A stretch of DNA of 64,000 nt from Zizania palustris (taxonomy: Eukaryota > Streptophyta > Magnoliopsida > Poales > Poaceae), in NCBI GenBank assembly GCA_019279435.1, contig JAAALK010000086.1, forward strand, positions 21,249,913 through 21,313,912, written 5' to 3'. The translations under genes and the position numbers were made by a program. The notes beneath the pieces were generated by a model that did not search any database, was not told the DNA's origin, and worked only from the letters and a program-made list of their open reading frames with translations. Positions 35,641 to 46,170 of this stretch are shown piece by piece; positions within the stretch are counted from its first letter, which is position 1; the number at the start of each line of letters is the position of its first letter.

Positions 35641-36290
35641 CTCACTGTGAGAACGAGTTGTAGGATTGTCACCACCATTTTTTCTCCTTTATTGTCTATA
35701 CGTTGCAACATAAAAAAATTACAATATAAAAGAACTCTTCGTGTAAATGATAAAAAAACTTAAAAATAATATTTATCGTAATTCAATTTTTAAAATAATA
35801 TATATTTACTAATAATAGGATCACATGTCAATAATAAGCTAGTAGCGGGATAGATTAAAGTACCCAGCCTCCCTGAAAAAGTAACGTTGAGTCTGAACTC
35901 TGAATAGCCATGTTAATTTTTTCATCAACTGCACAATCAATTTTACTCGTGAATCGTCGGTCTTTTTTTAGCGGCGACTGCACAACAGAGAATGGCCAAG
36001 AAAAGATTGGGAGGTTGAGTTTATTTTAAGTGTTATTTGTTTACAATGTAAACTAATTACGTTAGATTTTGTTTGGTTTGAATGTGTTGGTATTAGATAC
36101 CACGTAATCACTCCATTACATTCTAACTAGGCTGGTATCAAATTGTGTTACCATCAAAAATCATTATACTTGTCATGTCAACCAAACGCTATAATATAAA
36201 TAGAATAGTTATCAAACAAATCTAATAATTTTATATATTGTTATCATTTAGTATCATAATTATTTTTTTTCATTTACGTTCATGCAACCG
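35641..36290. other. Intergenic, AT-rich
   Basis: No gene was seen. A short palindromic stretch around 36065-36185 (GTTTGGTTTGAATGTG ... CAACCAAACGC) may be an old MITE. Confidence 0.3.
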
Positions 36291-36291
36291 A

Positions 36292-36355
36292 TTTGGGCCG
36301 TACCCGTGTTCCACCTCTTTGGGCCATGGGGGCTATAGACTATTTGGCCCAAACG
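36292..36355 (+). promoter_or_regulatory. Cluster of Site II-like (TGGGCC) elements
   Basis: TTGGGCC occurs at about 36294 and 36330, and the inverse TGGCCCAA at about 36344, within 60 bp. Such clusters mark plant housekeeping promoters. Here the next downstream ATG of a real gene (SDR) is 1.3 kb away, with an apparent transposon in between. Low confidence that it is in use. Confidence 0.3.
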
Positions 36356-36457
36356 CCACGGTCTCCTCATCTCGCGCTCGCGGCTGCGCTGACACCGTGA
36401 GATGCGACTCCGCCAGGCGCCGGCCCGCTCTATGCTTGGGGAAGGGAGAGCCGGAGG

Positions 36458-37312
36458 GGAAAATAGCAGATTTGCCCCGTAGTTCAGATGCTCACTTTAA
36501 TTTACCCCATACTTGTATTGTTTGCAAATTTGCCCCATATTTCTTTGGAAAGTTTGCTGATTTGCCCCACCTAACAATTTCACCATATTTTAACTCTTTT
36601 TCTTGTGCTTGTCAGCACATCAAATGTCTCTTTTGCCCTTCAGATTTAACTTGTTTCTCTCCGATTAACTTGTTCCTCTTTGGTTCCATTCCCAGTGTAA
36701 GCACAGTGATGCGCGGAGACCGCCGGCAACAGAGAACATGCGAGGCACATGGGGCTGACGGAGAGCAGTGTCGGCGGCAGCCACACGGGGCGCCCTAGCA
36801 CGCGAGGCCACCAGTGGAGGCTACAGCTTGGGCGGCAACGGGGAATGGGATCGACGCCGGAGGAGAATGGGGTCGGGGACGGTGCCCGCCAAGCGGGGGG
36901 ACGGAGCAGCGGCGCCGGAGCACCTAGTTGCGCACGCGAACCTCATCAAGTGGGGTGTGCGAGGCGTACGGTCCAGCAGGGAGCGGGGTTGGCGGTATCT
37001 GCGCCGAGCAGCTTAGCACACGAGGCCGACAGGGAGCAGAGCATGAGGGGCTGCCATCACGGCTGCCGGTGATGGCTGTTGCTTGGGGCAAGCAGCAGTA
37101 GGTTGGCTGACGAGCAAAATGATAGAAAAGGGTATAACGGGAATTTGCAGGATGAAAAATCCAAAAAAGAATTAAAATAAAATGAAAATGTCTAATGGGC
37201 AAATCTGCAACCAATTATATCAATTTTGGGCTATATCTTCAAGGGATATCAATTTGGGGGTAATTTTGCAAGTGCTTTTCAACTTTGGGGCATATGTACG
37301 GAGAAATATCCC
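36458..37312. mobile_element. Possible MULE-type element with GC-rich interior
   Basis: The left end GGGGAAAATAGCAGATTTGC and the right end GGAGAAATATCCC enclose mirrored arrays of GCAAATTTGCCCC-like and GGGGCATATG-like motifs. The centre (36700-37070) is GC-rich. The inverted repeats are imperfect and I see no 9-bp duplication. Confidence 0.35.
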
Positions 37313-37617
37313 GTGCAATCACTCGTTTGGTGCAAACATGCAATCAAGCGATCTGGTGCATCCAATCAAGCGATTCAACAATTACATATGAAGGAGTTAA
37401 AAGTAAAAAAGTACTAGGTTTCAGCCATTTTTATATATAACCATTGGATCGCTTGATTGAATACACCAGATTATTTAATTGCACGTTTACACTAAATAAG
37501 TAATTGCACGTCCCCGTGTGTACAATTTTCCGGAGCCGGGGAGGCATGAACCATCTGCTCGGCCACGGGGGAGCTCACGCCCCTCGCACCGCCGCGGCGA
37601 ACCGGGGAGGAGCGAAT

Positions 37618-40600
37618 ATGGAGGCGACCGTCTCGAATCCGTCGAGCAAGAGGTGCGCCACTTTAGCCCGCCTTCTTCCTCCACTGCCAGCGGGAGGTCC
37701 ACCTTCCGCTGCCAGCCGAAGCTACCCGAGGTTTCCGGTGCTAAACGGTGCGTTCGTGGGTCGTGGCGCTGGCTTACCAGGGTCGCCCTGGTTACCGGAG
37801 GCAACAAGGGAGTCGGGCTGGAGACTTGCAGGCAGCTGGCGTCCCGGGGGCTCAGAGTCGTCCTGACGGCGAGGAACGAGGCGAGGGGGCTGGAGGCGGT
37901 CGACGGAATCAGACGCTCCGGCGCCGGCCATTCCGATATTGTGTTCCATCAGTTGGATGTCACCGACCCTTCCAGCGTCTCCCAGGTGGTCGATTTCGTC
38001 AGGGATCAGTTCGGGAGGCTTGATGTTTTGGTATGGCTCCCCTTTGTTCTTTTGGTTCTTCGATGCTTAGGGTCTCCCAAAATTGGGAAGTGGGAGTTGG
38101 TACTGTTCCACTCAATCTGACAGCTCGTCAGGGAGAGCTTTGCAATATCTTCAGATTTTCCAGTGTAAACTGAATTTAGTAAATGAGGAGAGTATAACTG
38201 GTGAACAAAATAATTTAATAAATTGCTACATGCAATAGTTGATTGAATAATTGCCTTATACTGGATAAGTAAATATGATTCATGAACCTATATTACAGCG
38301 TTAATACTAGTACATCAGTACATGGCTCATTTTCAGGAAAGACTGGCAGTGTCCTGACTCCTGAGCATATTTTATTGTGTTTCTAATAGGTTGGTCTTTT
38401 CAAAGCTCTTGAAAACTTGACCTATTGTGTATCGACTGCTAAATCAAGATGTATGGATTGAGTCTCTGATTACTTCTTATGTACACATTAATGTTTGTGT
38501 AGAAGTCATTCTCTCTGCAGTCTGCATGTGTGCTACCATAACTGTGTGTTTCTTGTTGTTTGTAGATCAATAATGCAGGAATTTCAGGTGTTGACCGGGA
38601 TCCAGTTTTGGTTGCCAAAGTTAAAGATCAGGTACTCTAACTAACACAAAAACACCATGATTTATTGATTTGCGGTTTGTCGGCAATTCATGTCTGCTTC
38701 TGTTTTAAATGCGGCATTGTAATTTCCTTTTTTTTTCTCAAGTGTTTCACAACAATATGTATAGTTGATTCTCCTTGTCTATCAAGTATCAATCATAGCA
38801 TAGATATAAAGATCAACTTTTTGAAGTGCTGTAAAACACATCACACAGAAATTATGATTTGTGGTGTACACATTTGGATTTGAAGCAGCATTGTTTGAGG
38901 TTGGCATACATGAGGTGCAATGTTCAATGTTAAAACTTATTATCTATAATCTGTTCATGTTGTATACATTATATTTCTGTATGTGTTCACAAAAAGGGAA
39001 GTGCATGAGGCTAGAAAAGGAAGAAAATATCTGTGGTGTTAGTCTTATGGAAAAACTGACCCTGTCTTATGCATGGATAGGTTGAAGGCATGGATGTAGA
39101 TCAGAGGGTTGAATGGATGCGAGAAAATTCAAAAGAGACCTATGAAGAAGCTAAAGCATGCATTAGAACAAACTACTATGGTGCCAAGCTTGTTACGGAG
39201 GCCCTACTTCCTCTTCTTCTGTCATCCTCCTCTGGAAGAATCGTTAATGTGTCGTCTGGATTTGGACTGCTGAGAGTAAGTTTTGTAAACTCTTCTGCAA
39301 CTTCACAGGACATGAATCATCTTCTCTGCTGCTGAAGGCATTTCTTTGGTCATCATGTAGTTTAACCTGTTTCCCTGTATGTAACTGGCCTTCTTTCTTA
39401 TATGTAGGATCTATCATCATTAAAACCTTATATTCATTAATATAATTGAAAAGTGAGCTGCAACCACACCCTTGACAGGGGTGTCTACTTTATTATATAG
39501 TCTAGAAGACTTGGCTGCCAACATACAGGTAGATGGGCCACAGGCTTACATGCCCAATGGGCTGATGCTAATATATTCTAACACCCTCCCTCAGTCTAAG
39601 CTGGAGTGTCACGAACACAAAGACTGGACCTAAAGTCAGTGAACAGCTGTGTAGGTAACCCTTTGGTCATGATGTCCGCGAACTGATGGGATGAAGGAAC
39701 GTGGAGCACTCGGACCTGTCCCAAGGCAACCTTCTCACGAACAAAGTGAATGTCTATCTCAATGTGCTTCGTGCGACGATGATGAACTGGGTTGGCGGTC
39801 ATGTAGACAGCACTGACGTTGTCGCAGTAGACAATTGTCGCAGAAGAGATGGAGGCGTGGAGCTCCTCAAGTAGCTGACGAAGCCAACATGTCTCCGCCA
39901 CGGCGTGTGCCACGGCACGATACTCGGCCTCCGCACTCGAACGAGAGACTGTAGTCTGTCGTTTGGAGGACCAGGAGACCAAGTTGTCGCCAAGAAAGAC
40001 ACAATAGCCTGAAGTGGAGCGCCGAGTGTCTGGACACCCGACCCAATCAGCGTCGGAGTAGGCGGTCAAGCTGGTGATGTTCCCTGCACCGATGTGAAGC
40101 CCGGTGGAGAGGGTGCCTTTGACGTACCGCAGGACACGCTTGAGCATCACAAGGTGAGGCTCACGCGGGTCGTGCATGAAGAGGCAAACCTGCTGCACGG
40201 CATAGGCAAGATCCGGACGCGTCAGCGTGAGATACTGTAGGGCTCCAGCGAGGCTGCGGTACTGAGTGGCATCCTCTACCGGAGTGCCATCCGTAGCAGA
40301 GAGCTTGGCATGCGTGTCCACAGGTGTCGCTATAGAGTGACACTCAGCCATGCCGGCGCGCTGTAGTAGGTCCATGGCATACTGCTGTTGGGAGAGGAAG
40401 AGACCATCAGCAGAACGCGTGACTGAAATCCCAAGGAAATGATGAAGATCCCCGAGATCTGTCATGGCGAACTCGAAGTGAAGAAGCTCGTGGATGCGAT
40501 GAAGAAGCGAGGTCGATGAAGCCGTCAGGATGATGTCGTCGACGTAGAGCAGCAAGTAGGCGATATCGGTACCTGCTTTGTAAACAAAGAGGGAGGTGTC

Positions 40601-43600
40601 GGAGGTCGAAGCGGTGAAGCCGCTCCGCTGGATGAAGCCGGAGAACCTCTGGAACCATGCTCTGGGTGCCTGCTTGAGTCCATACAAGGACCTTTGCAGG
40701 AGGCAGACATGGTTAGGAGCGGCCGCGTCCACGAAACCAGGCGGCTGCTCGCAGTAGACCGTCGCGTCCAGATGACCATGAAGGAAGGCGTTCTTCACGT
40801 CCAACTGATGAATCGGCCAAGAGCGAGATGTGGCGATGCTGAGGACGACTCGGATGGTGGCCGGTTTGACAACCGGGCTGAATGTTTCGTCGTAGTCGAT
40901 GCCGTACTGCTGCGAAAACCCACGAACGACCCATCTGGCTTTATGACGAGCCAGAGAGCCATGAGCATGATGCTTGTGTTTGAAGACCCATTTGCCGGTG
41001 ATCACGTTGGCGCATGGCGGTCGAGGGACGAGACGCCAAGTACCATTGTCCATGAGCGCCTTGTATTCGTCAGCCATTGCTGTGCGCCAATTTGTATCGG
41101 CGAGCGCGGCGCGAATGTTGCCTGGCAGCGGAGAAGCCAGGCTGGAGGTCGCAGCAGTGAAGCCATACCGCTGCATGGGCGGCGGCAGTGAGCCCGTCTG
41201 GGAACGGGTCTCCCGTGCAGGGGGCGCCGGGACCGAGGGCACCACCTCCTGTGGTACCGAAGCTGGAGGAGGCACGTCTTCCGGTGTTGGTGCTGCTGCT
41301 GGTCGTGGTCGACGGTTGTAGCAAATACCATACCGTCCTCGGACGGCTGCAGCAGGCGGTGGTGAGGCTGAAGATGAGGATGTAGCCGACCGTGGTGCCT
41401 GGCCCAGCTGGTGGGCTGTATCGTGCCATAATATGACAGGGTCCAACCCAATAGCCTCGCTGGCATCATCTGGTGCGGATGAGGCAGGTGCCACCGTGGT
41501 TCGCGAGTGCCGATCGTTCGAGGTGGACGAGGCAGGTGCGGGAAGGATGTCCTGTAACAGAAAATCAAGAGTCCGGGCGGGGTTTGGAAACCGCGAACGG
41601 AAGGTGAGTCTCATCAAAAACAACATGGCGGGAGATGATGATCTTGCGGGTGGAAAGATCAAAGCACCGGTACCCTTTCTGAGAAGGAGGGTAGCCAAGG
41701 AAAACACATGCTGCAGAACAGGGAGACAATTTGTGGGAAGCCGTGGCACTGAGATTTGGATAACAAAGACAACCAAACACCCGTAGGATGGAGTAGTCTG
41801 GCATTTTGTGGTGAAGAAGCTGATAAGGAATACCATTGTGTATAGATGATGAGGGCCGCCGGTTAATCAGGAACACAGCAGTGGAGAGGGCCTCGACCCA
41901 ATAGGATGAAGGCATGGCAGCATGGATCAGAAGTGTGCGAACAACATTGTTCAGTGTGCGCAGCATCCGTTCAACTTTGCCATTCTGGGCAGATGTGTAG
42001 GGACATGAAGTGCGAAGCAGAATGCCGCGACCTGCTAGAAAGGTGGCAGTGGCAGAATTGAGAAACTCAGTCCCATTGTCTACCTGAAAACAACGAACAG
42101 GAAGACTGAATTGTGTGTGAACGTAAGCAACAAACTGAACAATGTGCCCATGAACTTCAGATTTATGTCGGAGAGGAAACGTCCAACAAAAGTGAGTGTA
42201 GTCATCAACTATCACAAGGTAAAATTTATAGCCAGAGATGCTCAAAACTGGAGAGGTCCAGACATCACAATGGACAAGTTCAAAAGGAGCAGAGGTACTG
42301 GATACAGAACTAGTAAATGGCAGCCTAGTGTGTTTGCCTAATTGACAAGCATAACAGAGGCGGCAAGCTGCGGTATTATACTGAATGGCTGAAAACTTCT
42401 TGAGAGTGTTGAGGACGGCAGGTGCAGGATGACCAAGACGGGAGTGCCACAACTCTGGAGAAGCGACGGCGACGTGGCAGCGGGGTGGCATGTGGTGTGG
42501 AATGGTGTAGAGATCCCCGTTGCTATTGCACCGAAGAAGAATTGTTTTGGGTTCAAGGTCCTTAACAGAAAAACCAGAAGCATCAAATTCAATAGAACAG
42601 TTATTGTCGCGAGTAAGCTGTCGAACGGATAATAGGTTACGGGTGAGTTGAGGAGCGACAAGAACATTATCAAGATGAAGAATACGATCAGCAAGTTGCA
42701 AAAGAGAAGTGCCACGACTAACAACGAGAATTGAATGGCCGTTACCGACCATAATGGAAGACGATGGTGAGGAAAGATGAGAGTGTAGAATACCGTCGTT
42801 GGAGGACATGTGAGAAGTTGCTCCGCTGTCCATGACCCAGGATGGGGGCCCTCCCTGGACTGCCATCTGATTGAGGGCAGCAATCAGGGCAGTCGGATCC
42901 CAGCTGTTTGAAGAGCCAAACGCCGGAGGACTGCCAGCGGCGTTGAACTGAGAGTGAGGTGCGAAGGCAGTATGCACCTGGGCAGGTGGCGCACCCCACT
43001 GCACAGTGTGTGCCTGTGCAGATGGCGCGACCCACTGTTGAGGAAGAACAGGAGGTGGCGCACCCCAGTGTTGCTGCCGAGGAGGCCACTGGTTGGCCCA
43101 AGGGTTGTAGCAACCCCAAGCAGCGGCCGGTGGCGGTGCAGGACGCCCGCCGGGTCCACTGTTTTGGCCGCCAAACCTACCACCACGCTGCTGCTGGTTG
43201 TGGCGCCCGCCGCCACGGCCGCGGCCACCCTTCCCTTTGCCCCCTCGTCCTTGTCCACCGTTCCCGCGGCTGTTGGTTGGCGTAGCCGCGGCGTGAGTGT
43301 TGCCCGGCAGTGGACAGGGAGCTGTAGTGGAGGCAGCAAAGAGTGAAGCCGAGGCTTCACTGCTCTCGGTGCCAAGACGAAGTTCCTTGACCCGAAGAGT
43401 GTTGGTGGCAGACTTGAAGTCAGGCAGAGGTGAAGTTGTGGCGATGATGTCGGCGGTGTTGGCGAAGCGAGGGTTGAGTCCACGCAGCAGGTTGAGCACG
43501 AGCTGCGCGGGGGAGACGGTGTGGCCAACCTCCCGAAGAGCATCTGCCGTGCGTTTCATCTGCTGGGCATAGGCGTCGATGGAGAGATCTCCCTGGGACA

Positions 43601-44849
43601 GATTGTGAAACTCTTGCTGCAGGACAACAGCTCGAGATTCCTTGTTAGCCTGAAACAAAGTCTCGATGGAGAGGTAGAGAGCCCGCGCATCCTGATCGGG
43701 TTCCATGGCGAGGTCGAGGATAGAGTCGACGACGGAGCCGTATATCCAGCCACGGATGCAAGCATCCGGCTGAGACCACATGGGATCACCCGGACGTGCG
43801 ACCCCCATGCCGTCGACATGGTCGAGCAGCTCGTACTTGGCGCAGAGTGCGGTGAAGAACACCTTCCACTTGGAGTAGTTGGGGCGCTCGAGGCTGAGGT
43901 CGATCGGCACATGTAGTTTCACGTTGACTGCAGCGTACGCAGCGAAGACGGGAGGAGCTAGAGCATCCCCCAGCCCACCGGATTCCTGGGAGTTCAGGAC
44001 GCCATCGGAAGTTGAGGAAGCCGAAGGCGTCGTCATGGCGGAGTAGCTTCACAGTACGGCGGCGCGACAGAGTCGGGCGGCCGGGTGGTGCAGGGGCGCT
44101 GGAAGCTGCAACGCCGGGGGAAAGGAAGAAGAAGACAGCAGAGAAAAGGTAGCGGAAGGTGGGTGGGTGAGGATATCAGAGACTTGCTCTGATACCATGA
44201 AAAGTGAGCTGCAACCACACCCTTGACAGGGGTGTCTACTTTATTATATAGTCTAGAAGACTTGGCTGCCAAGATACAGGTAGATGGGCCACAGGCTTAC
44301 ATGCCCAATGGGCTGATGCTAATATATTCTAACAATAATGACTAGGAATTGCACTTTACTGGGAATTAACTGCAATGAAGTGGTTCTTATGGTTCCAGCC
44401 CTCTCCAGTTCCTTGCATCCATGAACTGGTAATTGTCGCTTAATTATACCATTTTTATTTGGCAGAACTTCAACAGTGAAGATCTTAGAAAGGAATTTGA
44501 TGACATTGACAGTCTTACTGAAAAGAGACTAGAGGAGCTGTTGGATTTGTTCCTAGACGATTTCAAGGCCAACTTAATAGAGGCACATGGTTGGCCTGCT
44601 GGTGGATCTTCAGCCTACAAAGTTGCCAAAGCTGCCCTTAATGCATACACAAGGATTGTTGCCAAGAAGTACCCTATACTACGTATCAACTGTTTGACAC
44701 CTGGCTATGTCAAGAGTGACATGTCAATGCACATGGGAGTATTGACACCTGAGGAGGGTGCTAGTAACCCTGTAAAGGTAGCTCTCTTGCCTGACGATGG
44801 CCCAACTGGTGCTTATTTTGATCGGAATGGCGAGGCATCTTTTGTGTGA
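37618..44849 (+). CDS. Short-chain dehydrogenase/reductase, carbonyl/menthone-reductase type, five exons
   Basis: Exons 37618-37652, 37781-38030, 38566-38631, 39081-39275 and 44466-44849 give an uninterrupted protein of 309 residues; all junctions are GT-AG and in phase. It starts MEATVSNPSSKR. The NAD(P)-binding TGGNKGVG is at residues 17-24, NNAG near 97-100, the serine region VNVSSGFG near 174-181, and the catalytic YxxxK is Tyr233/Lys237 (SAYKVAKAALNAYTR). This belongs to the plant group that includes (+)-neomenthol dehydrogenase, salutaridine reductase and human CBR1-like enzymes: monomeric, cytosolic, NADPH-dependent carbonyl reductases. The substrate cannot be told from sequence. The N-terminal exon could be missed by gene finders because it is 35 bp and followed by a 128-bp GC-rich intron. 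Intron 4 is 5190 bp long because a copia retrotransposon lies in it. No lesion is seen, so the gene is probably functional if the intron splices. Confidence 0.93.
39447..39583 (-). repeat. Copia 3' LTR (137 bp)
   Basis: Starts TGAAAAGTGAGC on the plus strand and ends ATTCTAACA. It differs from the other LTR only at GCCAACATAC versus GCCAAGATAC. Unusually short for a copia LTR. Confidence 0.95.
39596..41600 (-). CDS. Copia reverse transcriptase and RNase H frame
   Basis: The frame is open from 41836, but authentic polyprotein sequence starts near 41600. RT shows WRLVPRPPCANVITGKWVFK, FSPVVKPATIRVVL, QLDVKNAFLHG, YGLKQAPRAWF and the catalytic YVDDIILTAS (about 40520-40549). RNase H shows AYSDADWVGCPDTRRSTSGY, SSAEAEYRA and HIEIDIHFVREKV. 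The C-terminus lies right before the polypurine tract. Apart from the single phase change relative to the upstream frame it is intact. Confidence 0.9.
41565..44036 (-). CDS. Copia gag, protease and integrase frame (823 codons)
   Basis: The gag region includes LSLERPNYSKWKVFFTALCA and a Gly/Arg/Gln-rich C-terminal part without a CCHC knuckle that I can see. The protease motif is WVMDSGATSHM. Integrase follows with the zinc region HSRLGHPAP...CYACQLGKH, then VHCDVWTSP, VDNGTEFLN and SAQNGKVERM. The frame stops at 41565 just after HVVFDETHLPF, where the downstream RT frame takes over in another phase; normally this is one continuous polyprotein. The break lies near 41570-41600, close to a GGGCGGGG run. 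Confidence 0.9.
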   Translation of the reverse strand: MTTPSASSTSDGVLNSQESGGLGDALAPPVFAAYAAVNVKLHVPIDLSLERPNYSKWKVFFTALCAKYELLDHVDGMGVARPGDPMWSQPDACIRGWIYGSVVDSILDLAMEPDQDARALYLSIETLFQANKESRAVVLQQEFHNLSQGDLSIDAYAQQMKRTADALREVGHTVSPAQLVLNLLRGLNPRFANTADIIATTSPLPDFKSATNTLRVKELRLGTESSEASASLFAASTTAPCPLPGNTHAAATPTNSRGNGGQGRGGKGKGGRGRGGGRHNQQQRGGRFGGQNSGPGGRPAPPPAAAWGCYNPWANQWPPRQQHWGAPPPVLPQQWVAPSAQAHTVQWGAPPAQVHTAFAPHSQFNAAGSPPAFGSSNSWDPTALIAALNQMAVQGGPPSWVMDSGATSHMSSNDGILHSHLSSPSSSIMVGNGHSILVVSRGTSLLQLADRILHLDNVLVAPQLTRNLLSVRQLTRDNNCSIEFDASGFSVKDLEPKTILLRCNSNGDLYTIPHHMPPRCHVAVASPELWHSRLGHPAPAVLNTLKKFSAIQYNTAACRLCYACQLGKHTRLPFTSSVSSTSAPFELVHCDVWTSPVLSISGYKFYLVIVDDYTHFCWTFPLRHKSEVHGHIVQFVAYVHTQFSLPVRCFQVDNGTEFLNSATATFLAGRGILLRTSCPYTSAQNGKVERMLRTLNNVVRTLLIHAAMPSSYWVEALSTAVFLINRRPSSSIHNGIPYQLLHHKMPDYSILRVFGCLCYPNLSATASHKLSPCSAACVFLGYPPSQKGYRCFDLSTRKIIISRHVVFDETHLPFAVSKPRPDS
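44198..44334 (-). repeat. Copia 5' LTR (137 bp)
   Basis: Directly abuts the TGGTATCAGAGC primer site (minus strand). It ends at 44334, followed by the ATAAT duplication and 126 bp of remaining intron before SDR exon 5. Confidence 0.95.
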
Positions 44850-46170
44850 CGGTATGATACGGATTCTGCTTGCTTTAATTCTTAGTTTCAGAATAAGAGG
44901 GTGATGAGCAATCGCTGCCAACAAACTATGTAGTTTGAGTTGTATCTCAAACCGATGTATTGAAAGATGAAACCCGAGGATGTAAAAAAACAATATAGTA
45001 ATGTCAGAAGTTAAGTTCTAAATTCAAATTTAGCTGCAGTTTTTTTAAGAAAAAAACAAGTACTTTTAACCAAGTGATAGATAAATGAGTCAGCAAATAG
45101 ATAAAGCAGGTTAGCTGCAGTGAATTATTTCATACTAAGTCAGTTCATCAGCCTATAAATTAATTAATATGCCATCACTTGTATGTGAAAGATGCATCAC
45201 TTGTCCGAGAGGAGTCGTAAAGAAAATGTGTTGGGATTATGTTGTAGTGATGCTCCGTGTGTTTTAAACTATATTTTTTCTCTCTAACAACATAGATTGT
45301 TTAGATAGTGTTTGGTTTATCAAATAAAGCTGAATGGTACGAAATGATGTTGTATGTATTGATTTGGAATGAGATAGTCCCAGATGAACGATACACAAGT
45401 TGTTTTGTTGGATGTATGAGATGATTCAGGATAATAATTAGTTATGGTTAATAATATATAATTATAATTGATTTTTAGCTAAAAACACTTAATAAACACT
45501 AATCTTAACTAATTATAAATAATAATCATAGTTAAAGAAATTGGATGATGCCGTTCACTTGTTTTTACCGTACGGAATGGTTCGGTATTCGGATGGAATA
45601 TTTTAAGAATCTGAATCAACTCATTGTATTGTTTCGTATAGTACATCCAATCAAACATGCTTATTCTAACTCGAACCATCCTGAATAATACAATTAAACA
45701 CTATCTGAATGTTGCGGTGGATATCGGATGTGAGTATGTGAAGAATACCATAACTTTCATTTTATGTTTGTTTAGTGTTCCGTACATCATTGAGCAGTGC
45801 AATTAGCAGGGTAGCCATAGAACACAAATATATAAACATAACCAGGCGAAAAAACAAATATACAAAGATAACGTTGCTAGGGTCAAATTCGTCGTAGTAG
45901 CTCACAAAAGTGTAAAATTACAGTTTTTTTTTCACATGAGGCCGGCAGTCATGTCGCGAAAAAGCTTGCCATTGCCATGAGCCTCGTACGAAGTGAAGCC
46001 ATCAGTGCACTTGAAGCTTTGACAGACCAAGCACACGGAGGACGAAGAGCAAAACGGAGAGCAGGAGGTAATAAAAACCGTTGCGACATTGACGAACACA
46101 AAAACTCCAGAGATCCGGATGTATATACGTACTGTGTGTGTACTGTGTGTGTGTGTGGTACGTTTTGGTC
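44850..46170. other. Convergent intergenic region between the SDR and LIM genes
   Basis: Contains the 3' flanks of both genes and a probable MITE (45303-45706). No additional gene is supported. Confidence 0.4.
45303..45706. mobile_element. MITE with AGATAGTGTTTGGTTT ends
   Basis: The left end AGATAGTGTTTGGTTTATC mirrors the right end AATTAAACACTATCTGA. Interior paired motifs such as GTACGAAATG and CGTACGGAATGG also occur. The target duplication is not clear, so the superfamily is left open. Confidence 0.5.

Larger units (their letters stand above)
39447..44334 (-). mobile_element. Full-length Ty1/copia retrotransposon inside SDR intron 4
   Basis: Two 137-bp LTRs (39447-39583 and 44198-44334) are identical except for one base and have TG...CA ends. 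A perfect 5-bp duplication ATAAT flanks the element (39442-39446, 44335-44339). Inside the 5' LTR (right side) the minus strand reads TGGTATCAGAGC at 44197-44186, the classic initiator-methionine tRNA primer site. The polypurine tract GAGGGAGGG precedes the 3' LTR at about 39584-39594. It lies antisense to the SDR gene. One mismatch in 137 bp indicates a very young insertion. Confidence 0.97.

Noticed and set aside
42884..43543. Long minus and plus frames overlapping the copia gag region, and similar frames over RT
   Set aside because: Shadow frames of the real copia polyprotein; no independent motifs.
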